Below the pieces are notes generated by a model. That model did not search any database, was not told where the DNA came from, and saw only the letters and a list, made by a program, of their open reading frames with translations. 64,000 nt of DNA, from assembly GCA_017307915.1 (NCBI GenBank), contig JAFKGG010000363.1, forward strand, positions 648 through 64,647. The letters run 5' to 3'. Shown here one piece after another: positions 50,803 through 59,030 of this stretch (the stretch's first letter is position 1; each line of letters begins with the position of its first letter). The DNA comes from Burkholderiales bacterium (GTDB lineage Bacteria > Pseudomonadota > Gammaproteobacteria > Burkholderiales > Burkholderiaceae_E). A program made the position numbers and the translations under genes.

Positions 50803-51887
50803 ATACGATGAGCCGCGTTGATGCGAGCGAAAGCGCAGGGGCGAACCCTGCCCTGTGGTACACGCGATGTCCGCTGCCCACCGCGTCGGCGGTGGCCATC
50901 GACCAGGGCATCCTGCAGCGCTCCTTCGAGCAGGTCGGGGTACAGGTTCAGTCCTTGCTGAGCACGGACGACCCCAAGGTGCGCCAGTCGCATTTCGACC
51001 ATGGCGTTCGCAATCTGTTCCGGCAGGGCGGAAACATACCGCCGATCTGGTCGCGCTCGAGGGGCGCCGACACCTGCGTGGTCGGCATCTCGGTCACGCG
51101 CGAATATCAGGCCATCGCCGCCAGCGCCACCGGCTCGATCCGCGCGCCGGGCGACCTGCGCGGTGCGCGGCTGGCGCTGCCGCGGCGGGTCGGCGCTGCG
51201 ATCGACTACTGGCGGGCCATGTGCCTGCACGGCTACGAATCGGCGCTGGCCGTGGCGGGCCTGACGCTGAGCGACGTCGAGCTGGTGGACTTGCCGGTGC
51301 AGGAGTCCTACATCGATGCCCCGGTCGGCGGCCAGGGGAAGAACATGCCGCTATGGGGCGGCCCGAGCCGGGCGCGGCGCCAGCAGGCCGAATTGATCGC
51401 CTTCGTGCGCGGCGAGGTCGACGCGTTCTACGCGTCGGGGGCGCTGGGTCTGCAGATGGTGGCGATGCTGGGCGCGCGCGAAGTAGTTGAGCTGGGATTC
51501 GACCCCGATCCGAAGGTCGGCGCCAACAATCAGGTGCCGAACATCCTGACCGTCGACCGAACGCTGGCGCTGGAGCGGCCCGATCTGGTGGCCCGCTACA
51601 TCGCTGCGCTGAACGAAGCCGCGCGCTGGGCGCGTGCGCATCCCGACGAGGCCGCGCGCAGTTTTGCGCGCGAGATCGGCGCGCCGGAAGAATGGCTGCC
51701 GGCTGCCTATGGTGACAAGGTGATCGACAGTCTTCCCTTGGCGCTCGACGACGATGCGATCGCTGCTCTAGACGCGCAGGCGGCGTTCCTGCGGCGCCAT
51801 GGCTTCATCGATTCAGCGGTATCGATCGAACAGTGGATCGTTGCCGAACCGCTTGCCCTCGCAAACCAGGAGATCTTTCAAGCATGA
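50799..51887 (+). CDS. DszB-like aryl-sulfinate desulfinase homologue
   Basis: 362 residues from the GTG overlapping the previous stop (ATG at 50808 also possible). No signal peptide, although the fold is that of a periplasmic sulfonate/nitrate binding protein, and no ABC permease is nearby. The resemblance is to DszB, 2'-hydroxybiphenyl-2-sulfinate desulfinase: YTRCPLPTA, SHFDHGVRNLFRQGGNIPP, GDLRGARLALP, LSDVELVDLP, RGEVDAFYAS and the C-terminal LDDDAIAALDAQAAFLRRHG. The DszB catalytic residues Cys27, His60 and Arg70 correspond to Cys24, His65 and Arg75 here, with identical His-Arg spacing. The substrate need not be a biphenyl sulfinate. Comparison is from memory. Confidence 0.65.
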   Translation: MNTMSRVDASESAGANPALWYTRCPLPTASAVAIDQGILQRSFEQVGVQVQSLLSTDDPKVRQSHFDHGVRNLFRQGGNIPPIWSRSRGADTCVVGISVTREYQAIAASATGSIRAPGDLRGARLALPRRVGAAIDYWRAMCLHGYESALAVAGLTLSDVELVDLPVQESYIDAPVGGQGKNMPLWGGPSRARRQQAELIAFVRGEVDAFYASGALGLQMVAMLGAREVVELGFDPDPKVGANNQVPNILTVDRTLALERPDLVARYIAALNEAARWARAHPDEAARSFAREIGAPEEWLPAAYGDKVIDSLPLALDDDAIAALDAQAAFLRRHGFIDSAVSIEQWIVAEPLALANQEIFQA

Positions 51888-52279
51888 ATCAGTTCATGAA
51901 TCCCAAAGGGCTGGCCACTCCCAAGGGTTACACGCACGTCGTGCGTTCGACCGGGCGGACCATGATTACTATCGCCGGACAGGTCTCCTACGACGAGACC
52001 GGCGCGGTCGTCGGCGTCGGCGATCTGCGGCGCCAGACCGAACAGGTGTACGAGAACATCCGCATCGCCCTCACCGCGGTTGGTGCCAGCTTCGATGACG
52101 TCGTGAAGACCACGATCCTGATCAAGGATATGACGCCGGCAAAGATCGCCGCCGTCAGGGAAGTGCGCGCACGGTTCCTTTCCCCTGATTCGCCGCCGGC
52201 CAGCACGCTGATCGCGGTGCCCGCGCTTGCGCATCCCGACCTGCTGCTCGAGATCGAGGCAACCGCCATCATCGACTGA
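51884..52279 (+). CDS. RidA-family (YjgF) protein lacking the catalytic Arg
   Basis: 131 residues, ATGA overlap with the desulfinase homologue. Rid fold: GYTHVVRSTGRTMITIAGQVSYDETGAVVG, RQTEQVYENIRIALTAVGASFDDVVKTTILIKDM and the closing LLLEIEATAI. The Arg of archetypal RidA (PARS in E. coli, Arg105) is replaced (PAST), so enamine/imine deaminase activity of the usual type is doubtful; it belongs to the pathway-linked Rid subgroups. It may hydrolyse or tautomerise an intermediate of this pathway. Confidence 0.85.
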   Translation: MNQFMNPKGLATPKGYTHVVRSTGRTMITIAGQVSYDETGAVVGVGDLRRQTEQVYENIRIALTAVGASFDDVVKTTILIKDMTPAKIAAVREVRARFLSPDSPPASTLIAVPALAHPDLLLEIEATAIID

Positions 52280-52310
52280 CGGTGACGCATACCCTGAGCA
52301 GGAGACCCCA

Positions 52311-53651
52311 ATGAACGATTTGCGCACGACCGGGGCGACGCGGGTCTCCCCGGGGGCAGACAGCGACCGCGCCCGCTACATGAGCGGCTTCGGCAACGAA
52401 TTCGAATCCGAAGCGCTGCCCGGCATTCTCGAACCGGGGCGCAACAACCCGCAGCAGGTTGCCCGGGGGCTGTACGCCGAGCAGATTTCCGGCACGGCGT
52501 TCACCGCGCCGCGGGCCGAAAATCGCCGCACCTGGGCGTATCGAATCCAGCCTTCGGCGTCGGCGACGGCATGGGCGCCGTATCGGCATGAGCGGCTCGC
52601 GGCGGCGCCGTTTGCGCTCGAAGGCGCCGTGCCGGCACCGATGCGCTGGAGTCCGATGCCGCTGCCCGAATCGCCCGTCGATTTCGTCGATGGCTTGTTC
52701 ACGGTCGGCGGGGCCGGCGATCCGCGTGCCCAGTGCGGCCTGGCCATCCACTGGTATGCGGTCAACCGCTCGATGCAAAGGCGCGTGCTGTGCAATGCCG
52801 ACGGCGAATTGCTGATCGTGCCGCAGGCCGGTCGCCTGACGATTCGCACCGAGCTGGGCGTGCTCGATCTGGTACCGGGAGAAATCGGCGTGTTGCCGCG
52901 CGGCATCCGGTTTTCCGTAGAGCTCAAGGATTCTGCCGCGCGCGGATACGTGTGCGAGAACTACGGCGCCATGTTCCGGCTGCCTGAGCTGGGGCCCATC
53001 GGGGCCAATGGCCTGGCCAATCCGCGCGATTTTCTGGTGCCGGTGGCCGCCTGGGAAGATCGCCGCGAACCCTATGAACTACTGACCAAATACGCAGGCC
53101 GGCTGTGGCGCTGCGAGCTTGCCTGTTCGCCGTTCGACGTGGTGGCATGGCATGGCGACCTGGTGCCCTACAAATACGACCTGGCGCGTTTCGTCGTGTT
53201 CGGATCGATCAGCGTCGATAGTCCGGATCCGTCGATATCGACGGTGCTGACTTCTCCGTCGCAGGTACCGGGCGTCGCCAACGTCGACTTCGTGGCCTTC
53301 GTTCCACGCTGGCAAGTCATGGAAGGCACGTTCCGGCCGCCCTTTTTTCATCGCAACATGATGAGCGAATTCATGGGGTCGATCCAGGGCATATACGAAG
53401 GCAAGGCTGACGGATTCGTCCCTGGCGGTTCCAGCCTGCACAACCGGATGACGCCGCACGGGCCCGACGTGAACGTGTTCCAGGCCGCGTCGACGATGTC
53501 GCTGTCGCCGGTGAAGCTCGATGAAACCCTGTCGTTCATGTTCGAATCGCAGTACGCGATCGATCTGACGCCCTACGCACTGGATGCCGCGTGGTTGCAG
53601 CGCGACTATGCGTCGTGCTGGCAGGGGTTCCCGCGCAATTTTCAGCCCTGA
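52311..53651 (+). CDS. hmgA: homogentisate 1,2-dioxygenase
   Basis: 446 residues from MNDLRTTG after GGAG. Family landmarks: YMSGFGNEFESEALPG, LYAEQISGTAFTAPR, RTWAYRI and KYDLARFVVFGS. Iron ligands His347 and Glu353 (FFHRNMMSEFMG) and His383 (MTPHGPD) match the His-Glu-His set of the human enzyme. It opens homogentisate to maleylacetoacetate, the substrate of the isomerase in the divergent operon. Fumarylacetoacetase is not encoded beside it. Last gene of the rightward operon. Confidence 0.95.
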   Translation: MNDLRTTGATRVSPGADSDRARYMSGFGNEFESEALPGILEPGRNNPQQVARGLYAEQISGTAFTAPRAENRRTWAYRIQPSASATAWAPYRHERLAAAPFALEGAVPAPMRWSPMPLPESPVDFVDGLFTVGGAGDPRAQCGLAIHWYAVNRSMQRRVLCNADGELLIVPQAGRLTIRTELGVLDLVPGEIGVLPRGIRFSVELKDSAARGYVCENYGAMFRLPELGPIGANGLANPRDFLVPVAAWEDRREPYELLTKYAGRLWRCELACSPFDVVAWHGDLVPYKYDLARFVVFGSISVDSPDPSISTVLTSPSQVPGVANVDFVAFVPRWQVMEGTFRPPFFHRNMMSEFMGSIQGIYEGKADGFVPGGSSLHNRMTPHGPDVNVFQAASTMSLSPVKLDETLSFMFESQYAIDLTPYALDAAWLQRDYASCWQGFPRNFQP

Positions 53652-53735
53652 GGCGGGCTATAGACCCTGCTGCTTCGACAGGCGCCGCGCAGGTTCAAGA
53701 AGCGCGGCGTCGGCTTTGACAAGTGCGGCGCCGGT

Positions 53736-54239
53736 TCAGCCTGCGTCGTGCTCGGCCGCGCGAATGCGCGCCACCATGTCGGTGGTTGAACGCATGAAGC
53801 GGAACGGAATCGAATGCACCGAGCCGCCCCAGCCGCGCACCTCGCTGGCGCCCACGATGCGGTCGATCGGCCAGTCGCCGCCCTTGACCAGCACGTCGGG
53901 CCGCAGCACCTGGATCAGCTCCAGCGGCGTGTCGCTTTCGAACCAGGTGACCAGCGTGGTCGATTCCAGCGCCGCCACCACGGCGAGCCGGTCGGCCAGC
54001 GGGTTCAGCGGGCGGTCGGCGCCCTTGCCCAGGCGCTTGACCGAGCCGTCGCTGTTCAGGGCCACCACTAGCGATGCGCCCAGCGCGCGGGCTTCGGCCA
54101 GATAGGTCACGTGGCCGCGATGCAGCAGGTCGAACACACCATTGGTGAACACCATCGGCCTGGGCAGGTCGGCGGCGGCCGCCACGGCGTGCGCCGGATC
54201 GATGATCTTGTGCTCGAAACCCTGTAGCGGATTATTCAC
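53736..54239 (-). CDS. rfaE2: heptose 1-phosphate adenylyltransferase (RfaE domain II)
   Basis: 167 residues from a GTG at 54239 (no ATG gives a sensible N-terminus). Nucleotidyltransferase motif [23 protein letters not shown] (HxGH type), [26 protein letters not shown] and [15 protein letters not shown]. It makes ADP-D-glycero-beta-D-manno-heptose for LPS core; the kinase domain is a separate gene elsewhere, as in many betaproteobacteria. Convergent with hmgA. Confidence 0.88.
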   Translation of the reverse strand: MNNPLQGFEHKIIDPAHAVAAAADLPRPMVFTNGVFDLLHRGHVTYLAEARALGASLVVALNSDGSVKRLGKGADRPLNPLADRLAVVAALESTTLVTWFESDTPLELIQVLRPDVLVKGGDWPIDRIVGASEVRGWGGSVHSIPFRFMRSTTDMVARIRAAEHDAG

Positions 54240-54277
54240 GGCCTTGCTTTCGACGGCACCCTTGTGAACCGCATCGG

Positions 54278-55153
54278 TCAGGCGGCCTTCGCCGTAGGCG
54301 CAGTGGCGACCGCCGCTGCGGCGGCAGCCACCGCGGCGGCCAGTTCCTTGCGGTGACGATTCAAATCCTGCACCGTCGCGAAGCTCTTGCCAAGCAGCAG
54401 TGACAAGTTGTGCAGGATGCGGCTGGCCACCTTGCTTTCCCAGCTGGCGTCGAAGCGGATCTGCTCGTCGAGCCAGTGTTCCAGCCACTGCGGTTCCGGC
54501 AGGCGGCTTTGTATGGTGTCGTTCGGGAACAGGTCGCGGTTGACGTGCAGGTTGGTCGGATGCATCGGCTTGGCGCTGCGGCCGCCGGCCATCAGCACGC
54601 CGATCTTGGCGAAGGCCGAGCGCGCGGTGTCGCCCAGCTCGGCAATGGCCTTTTTCATGTATTGCAGATAGGCGCCACCGTGGCGCGCCTCATCGCGCGA
54701 GATCGTTTCGTAGATCTGCTTGATCACCGGTTCGGTGTGCCACTGCGCGGCACGCCGGTACCAGTGATTCAGGCGGATCTCGCCGCAGAAATGCAGCATC
54801 AGCGTTTCCAGCGGCGGTGCCGGGTCGAACTCGAAGCGCACCGCGTGCAGCTCTGCTTCGGTCGGCACCAGATTGGGGCGGAAGCGCCGCAGGTATTCCA
54901 TCAGCACCAGCGAATGCTTCTGCTCCTCGTAGAACCACACCGACATGAACGCCGAGAAGTCGCTGTCGTGCCGGTTGTCGCGCAGGAACATCTCGGTGGC
55001 CGGCAGCGCCGCCCACTCGGTGATCGCGTTCATCTTGATGGTTTGCGCCTGCTCGTCGGATAGCTGCGCGGCGTCGAAACGCGCCCAGTCGATGTCGCGT
55101 TCGAGGTTCCAGCGTACCGCTTCGAATGAACGGAAAAGCTCGGGATAAAGCAT
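54278..55153 (-). CDS. diiron ferritin-like protein
   Basis: 291 residues from [15 protein letters not shown]. Helical protein with two carboxylate/His motifs, EEQKHS and DEARHGG, and Glu residues in [15 protein letters not shown] and [11 protein letters not shown], which together make the diiron site of the acyl-ACP-desaturase/ferritin-like superfamily. The C-terminal 25 residues are Ala-rich. Electron donors and substrate are unknown; it may be a desaturase or hydroxylase. 38 bp upstream of rfaE2 on the same strand. Confidence 0.75.
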   Translation of the reverse strand: MLYPELFRSFEAVRWNLERDIDWARFDAAQLSDEQAQTIKMNAITEWAALPATEMFLRDNRHDSDFSAFMSVWFYEEQKHSLVLMEYLRRFRPNLVPTEAELHAVRFEFDPAPPLETLMLHFCGEIRLNHWYRRAAQWHTEPVIKQIYETISRDEARHGGAYLQYMKKAIAELGDTARSAFAKIGVLMAGGRSAKPMHPTNLHVNRDLFPNDTIQSRLPEPQWLEHWLDEQIRFDASWESKVASRILHNLSLLLGKSFATVQDLNRHRKELAAAVAAAAAAVATAPTAKAA

Positions 55154-55345
55154 GTGTAGTCCAATGAATGGCGCGCATTGTAGCAACCGGGTCTTGCAAT
55201 TCTGTGAAGACCGTCGGCGGCTGCGGGTTGCCCGCCGCTGAGCGGCGCCCCTCGGGTACCCGCCGGCCCGGCTTGGTCGGTCCCGTGCTGGCTGGCCGCG
55301 CGGGCAACCTCGGGCTGGCAATCCCGAGCCGGCAATCCCGAGCCG

Positions 55346-55960
55346 TCAGCCGGCCGCCAGTAGCCGCTCGATCGCCTGCACCAGCGGCCGGTCGAGCGGC
55401 GCGACGCGGCTGGGGAAGTCGCCCATGACGCGGCCGTCGCGTGCGACCAGGTATTTGTGGAAGTTCCAGCGCGGTGCCGATCCGGTGGTGCGCGCCAGTT
55501 CGGCGAACAAGGGGTTGGCTTGCGCACCCACGACCGTGCTCTTGGCGAACATCGGAAACTTCACGCCATAGGTGTTGAAGCACAAATCGGCGATCTCGCC
55601 GCGGCTGCCGGGTTCCTGCTGGAAGTCGTTCGACGGGAAGCCCAGGATCACCAGACCGCGGTCGCGGTAGCGCGAATACAACTGTTCGAGCCCTTCATAC
55701 TGTTTGGTGAAGCCGCAGAAGCTTGCGGTATTGACCACCAGCAGCACCTTGCCGCTGAATTGGCACAGATCGATCGGCGCATCGTCCTGCAAGCGCGGCA
55801 TGGTGTGTGTCAGCAATGCCGGGCAGCCGCCCGCGACGGTGGCGGAGGCCCGCTGCGCCCATGCGGGGGCCGCCCATGCGGGGGCCGTCAGCAACAGGCC
55901 GGCGCCCAGCGACGAAACGCTGATCAGAAAGTGGTGACGCGAATACGAGGTGATGGACAT
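55346..55960 (-). CDS. exported glutathione peroxidase-family protein
   Basis: 204 residues. Signal peptide of about 36 residues (LISVSSLGAGLLLTAPAWAAPAWAQ), then a thioredoxin-like peroxidase fold with Cys in NTASFCGFTKQYEGLEQLY, Gln in LGFPSNDFQQEPGS and Trp-Asn in RWNFHKYLV, the catalytic tetrad. Cys-type, most such bacterial enzymes use thioredoxin. It reduces peroxides in the periplasm. The gene lies 192 bp upstream of the diiron-protein gene; that gap shows only GC-rich imperfect repeats, no gene. Confidence 0.9.
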   Translation of the reverse strand: MSITSYSRHHFLISVSSLGAGLLLTAPAWAAPAWAQRASATVAGGCPALLTHTMPRLQDDAPIDLCQFSGKVLLVVNTASFCGFTKQYEGLEQLYSRYRDRGLVILGFPSNDFQQEPGSRGEIADLCFNTYGVKFPMFAKSTVVGAQANPLFAELARTTGSAPRWNFHKYLVARDGRVMGDFPSRVAPLDRPLVQAIERLLAAG

Positions 55961-56139
55961 GCGAGACTCCGCGGCGTCGAGGCCGGCGCCGGCAGCACCG
56001 GCGAATACACCTGCGGGCGGCAGCGGATGGCGCTTGCCGGCCGCAGGGGATTTTTATAATAGGAGCCGGTTTTCGTCCGGTCAAACATCTCCGGATCGGG
56101 TGTGTTGACACCGCCTCCGCGCCCGCCCACGAACCGCGC

Positions 56140-57081
56140 ATGCTGAACATTTCCGCCGTCGAACGCGACACCGGCCTGTCGAAGGACACGCTGCGCATCT
56201 GGGAGCGCCGCTACGGCTTTCCGCAGCCGCAGCGCGATGCATTCGGCGAGCGCGTATATCCGGCCGAGCAGGTGCAGCGGCTGCGGCTGATGCGCCGGCT
56301 GCTCGATGCCGGCTACCGTCCGGGCAAGCTGGTGGCGTTGCCGCTGGCCGAGCTGCAGGTGCTGGCATGCGGCGACAGCTCGGCGCTGGCCGCCGGCGCT
56401 GCCGGCAGCGCCGGCGAGGGTGTCGGCCGCCTGCTCGCCCTGGCAATAGCCGGCCGGCTCGATGAATTGCGCGCGGCGTTGATGCAGGCCGAGCGGCACC
56501 AGGGCGCGGCGCGCTTCGTCATCGACGTGGCCGCGCCGCTGATCCAGGCGGCTGCGGTGGCGCGCTCGCGCGGCGCGCTGGCGCCGTTCGCCGAGCAGAT
56601 GTTCGGCGAATCGCTGCACGTGGTGCTGCGGCATGCGATCTTCGGCATGTCGACGGCATGGTCCGGTGTTTCTGCCTGTGCGTCGCATCTGCCGGCGCCG
56701 CACCTGCTATTGACGACGCTGCCCGGCGAATGCCAGTCGCTGGGCCTGCTGCTGATCGAGGCGTTGGCCACCGAGCGCGGCGCGCCCTGCACCTCGCTGG
56801 GCATCCAGACGCCGATTCCCGACATCGTGTCAGCCGCCGATGCGCAGCGCGCCGACGTGGTGCTGCTGTCGTTTGCCGGCAATCTGAGTCCGCGCCAGAC
56901 GGTCGATGAGCTGGCGGCCTTGCGGGCCGCGTTGCCGGCATCGGCGGCGCTGTGGGCCTGCGGCGTCTGTCCGGCGCTGCATAAGCGTCGGCTTGGCGGG
57001 GTGCGGTTGCTTGCGTCGATGGGGGCGCTTGATGAGGTGTTGGCTGGGCGGCTATTGGCGCAAAGGGAAGGTCATCTATGA
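56140..57081 (+). CDS. MerR-family regulator with B12-binding-like C-terminal domain
   Basis: 313 residues. MerR helix-turn-helix at 1-70 (LNISAVERDTGLSKDTLRIWERRYGFPQPQRD, QRLRLMRRLLDAGYRPGKL). The C-terminal half resembles the cobalamin-binding domain of CarH/LitR-type photoreceptors, but the position of the cobalt-ligand motif (G-E-x-H-x-x-G) reads PGECQSLGL, with Gln instead of His, so adenosylcobalamin binding in the usual way is unlikely. The last about 40 codons are less GC-biased than the rest. Target genes unknown. Confidence 0.8.
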   Translation: MLNISAVERDTGLSKDTLRIWERRYGFPQPQRDAFGERVYPAEQVQRLRLMRRLLDAGYRPGKLVALPLAELQVLACGDSSALAAGAAGSAGEGVGRLLALAIAGRLDELRAALMQAERHQGAARFVIDVAAPLIQAAAVARSRGALAPFAEQMFGESLHVVLRHAIFGMSTAWSGVSACASHLPAPHLLLTTLPGECQSLGLLLIEALATERGAPCTSLGIQTPIPDIVSAADAQRADVVLLSFAGNLSPRQTVDELAALRAALPASAALWACGVCPALHKRRLGGVRLLASMGALDEVLAGRLLAQREGHL

Positions 57082-57365
57082 GCGGGAAAATCAGATACAG
57101 CGATGAGCCTATCGGCGACCCGAAGGTCATCCGAGACTTTCTGCCGTCGCCTGAGGATCTTGCCTTTCGCGAAGAGGACGTAAAGGTCACGATTACGCTG
57201 AGTAAACGCAGCGTCGACTTCTTCAAGGGCAAAGCCGCGCAGAACGACACGCAGTATCAGCGCATGATCAGAAGGCTATTGGATACCTACGTTGAGGCGC
57301 ACGCTGAGGATTTGACTGGCCGTGCTGCTCGGCCGGCTCGCAAGCGGGGCAAGGGCGCCGGTTAG
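57078..57365 (+). CDS. BrnA/CopG-type antitoxin-like protein without toxin
   Basis: 95 residues, ATG overlapping the MerR stop. The central part VKVTITLSKRSVDFFKGKAAQNDTQYQRMIRRLLDTYVEAH is a ribbon-helix-helix of the BrnA/CopG antitoxin type; the tail is basic (ARPARKRGKGAG). BrnA normally follows a brnT toxin gene; none is visible upstream or downstream. It opens the AT-richer accessory pocket. Function as a stand-alone DNA-binding protein is possible. Confidence 0.6.
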   Translation: MSGKIRYSDEPIGDPKVIRDFLPSPEDLAFREEDVKVTITLSKRSVDFFKGKAAQNDTQYQRMIRRLLDTYVEAHAEDLTGRAARPARKRGKGAG

Positions 57366-57629
57366 TTTCGATGTTGAGTGGCACAAAAACTTGCCATCCA
57401 TCTTGCGAGGAAACTCACTTGGCGGCGTCTGCCGTTCATGGTTCCTTTGAACTGGATTTCGAAAATTACCCCGGTGGGTTCAGCGATTACGAAGTGCATC
57501 GAGATCCACTGCAGATGATGCCTGACCTGTATTCCAAAGGGCGTTTGACGCTACCGTCGCCGTTCTGTCGCAAGCCAACGGTTGCATCAACCGCCTCTGA
57601 ACCGATCGTTACGTTTCAGGAGGCGGCGC

Positions 57630-58049
57630 GTGAGTGGTGCAGTTTTCACGTTTGTCGGGGCAATTGTCGGGGCCCTACTGCAGTTTCTTTTCACGCGGCA
57701 CCTCGAAGGCAAGAGGCATCATAGAGAGGTGCGAGCGAAGGCGTATGCAGACTACTTGCAGTGTGTAAGTGAACACGCAAATCTTGGGTATCAGAGGCAA
57801 TCGCCCGAAGGGCGTCAACTTGGCGCCCGAACTGCCTACGCGAAATGTCGCATCTCTTTATATGGATCCCAAGACGTAGTGTCCTCATTCGCCGAGTTCG
57901 AGAAGTTGGGAGCTACCATGAACACCGACGCGCAGTGTCGCGCATTCTCTCGCATGGTCATCGCGATGCGAAGGGACACGCTTGGCAACCCGTCAGTCGA
58001 TGAGCAAGATATTGAGGTCGTCTTGCTCGGGAGGCGTAATGCCACATAA
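57630..58049 (+). CDS. small membrane-anchored hypothetical protein
   Basis: 139 residues from a GTG with a perfect AGGAGG 6 nt upstream. One N-terminal transmembrane helix (VFTFVGAIVGALLQFLFTRHLEGKRHHREVRAKAYADYL), then a soluble helical domain. Proteins of this build (short anchor, charged HxRExRAKAYADF stretch) are common orphans in accessory regions; function unknown. The 264-bp gap before it (57366-57629) has only a low-confidence reading frame and no recognised gene. Confidence 0.6.
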   Translation: MSGAVFTFVGAIVGALLQFLFTRHLEGKRHHREVRAKAYADYLQCVSEHANLGYQRQSPEGRQLGARTAYAKCRISLYGSQDVVSSFAEFEKLGATMNTDAQCRAFSRMVIAMRRDTLGNPSVDEQDIEVVLLGRRNAT

Positions 58050-58076
58050 TAGAATGGTGGGGTGGACGTTGACGCT

Positions 58077-58193
58077 ATGAAAGCTGCCGTGATCGTTCTC
58101 CAAGGCCCCACGAGCGCTGGTAAATCCAGCATTGCGAGCGCGCTTCAGGATACGGCCGGAGTACCCACGTTTCACGGTACGAATGGCTCGTGA
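58077..58193 (+). pseudogene. N-terminal fragment of a P-loop phosphotransferase (chloramphenicol phosphotransferase-like)
   Basis: A 38-codon frame begins MKAAVIVLQGPTSAGKSSIASALQ and stops soon after. GPTSAGKSS is a Walker A loop in the setting found in chloramphenicol 3-O-phosphotransferase-like kinases (IVLNGPSSAGKSS). The rest of the enzyme is missing, and the 178 bp that follow hold no supported gene. A gene relic. Confidence 0.5.
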
Positions 58194-58371
58194 ACAGATC
58201 GACTGCTCGGCTTTTTCGCGAGACTGTGAACTCGTAGTTGATTCGCCCAAATACGCTGCAACAGAAGGTGCAGCCACTATTTGCTAGTTCATTGGCGAGC
58301 CTTCGTATCCCACTGATCAATCGAATAGGTTGCCTTCGGCAGCTGCTCATTTCGGACGGTAGGCATCAAGA

Positions 58372-58925
58372 ATGAAGGAAAACGAGGAAAATAGATCCAT
58401 ACGAACTGAAGTTTCTCCATCGGAACAGCCGGATCTTCGTCTTTATCGTCGCCTATGGATCGCATGTTCTGACCTCGAAGAGGCGAAGGAAACTGCGGAG
58501 GACTACTAAAGTTACGACTACCCATTCCTCGGCGAAGCCGGGAATCTCCTCTACTAACCGCCTTAACCACGGCACTGGTCGTTTCCTATGCTAGGTCGTT
58601 CGTTAACTCTCGCGGACAATCGACTTTTGCAGAGAAGGCCGTTCCGGGCTCATTGCTGAGAGTGCTCACGAGCAATCAAAGAGCATTTCACGACTACCTG
58701 ATCAATCTTCGCAATCAGTGGGTAGCGCACTCAGACGCTGAAGTCTCGGAGCTTCATTTGAGATTGCTCGATGGCGGTGACTCCGCGATCGTCCGACACG
58801 GTCGTGCGCCATTTAATAGGCGCGAGCTGCGCTACATCACAAGTATTACGACCAAACTTCTTGCGGCCATAGCGGGTCGCTGTGCAGAGCTTAGAGCCCG
58901 CCTTCCAAGCGGTGTATGGCTGTAA
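58372..58925 (+). pseudogene. broken hypothetical gene, HEPN-like, with stops and a frameshift
   Basis: Frame 1 runs from the ATG at 58372 for 45 codons (LRLYRRLWIACSDLEEAKETAEDY), stops at TAA 58507-58509, continues readable as YDYPFLGEAGNLLY to a second stop, and then the sense shifts to the frame that ends at 58925 (TTALVVSYARSFVNSRG, LINLRNQWVAHSDAEVSELHLRLLD). Together they read as one helical protein of about 180 residues. The R-N-x-x-x-A-H pattern is HEPN-like. Two stops plus a frameshift mark it as a decayed gene. Confidence 0.5.
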
Positions 58926-59030
58926 ACGGTGAGGGGGCAGATGAAAGGCGCGAACACCTACCTCTGCCGGCTCTTCCGGCGTGGCGTATGCCATACGCCT
59001 TTGGCTGTCAGGTAAGGAATTCGCCCTGGC

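Noticed and set aside
50799..51887. ABC transporter substrate-binding protein for sulfonate/nitrate
   Set aside because: No signal peptide and no permease or ATPase genes; conserved DszB catalytic residues fit an enzyme better. Kept as the main alternative.
58524..58545. 9-bp hairpin (ATTCC-CGGC / GCCG-GGAAT) as a terminator
   Set aside because: No T tract follows and it lies within the decayed HEPN-like gene; likely chance or part of the old coding sequence.
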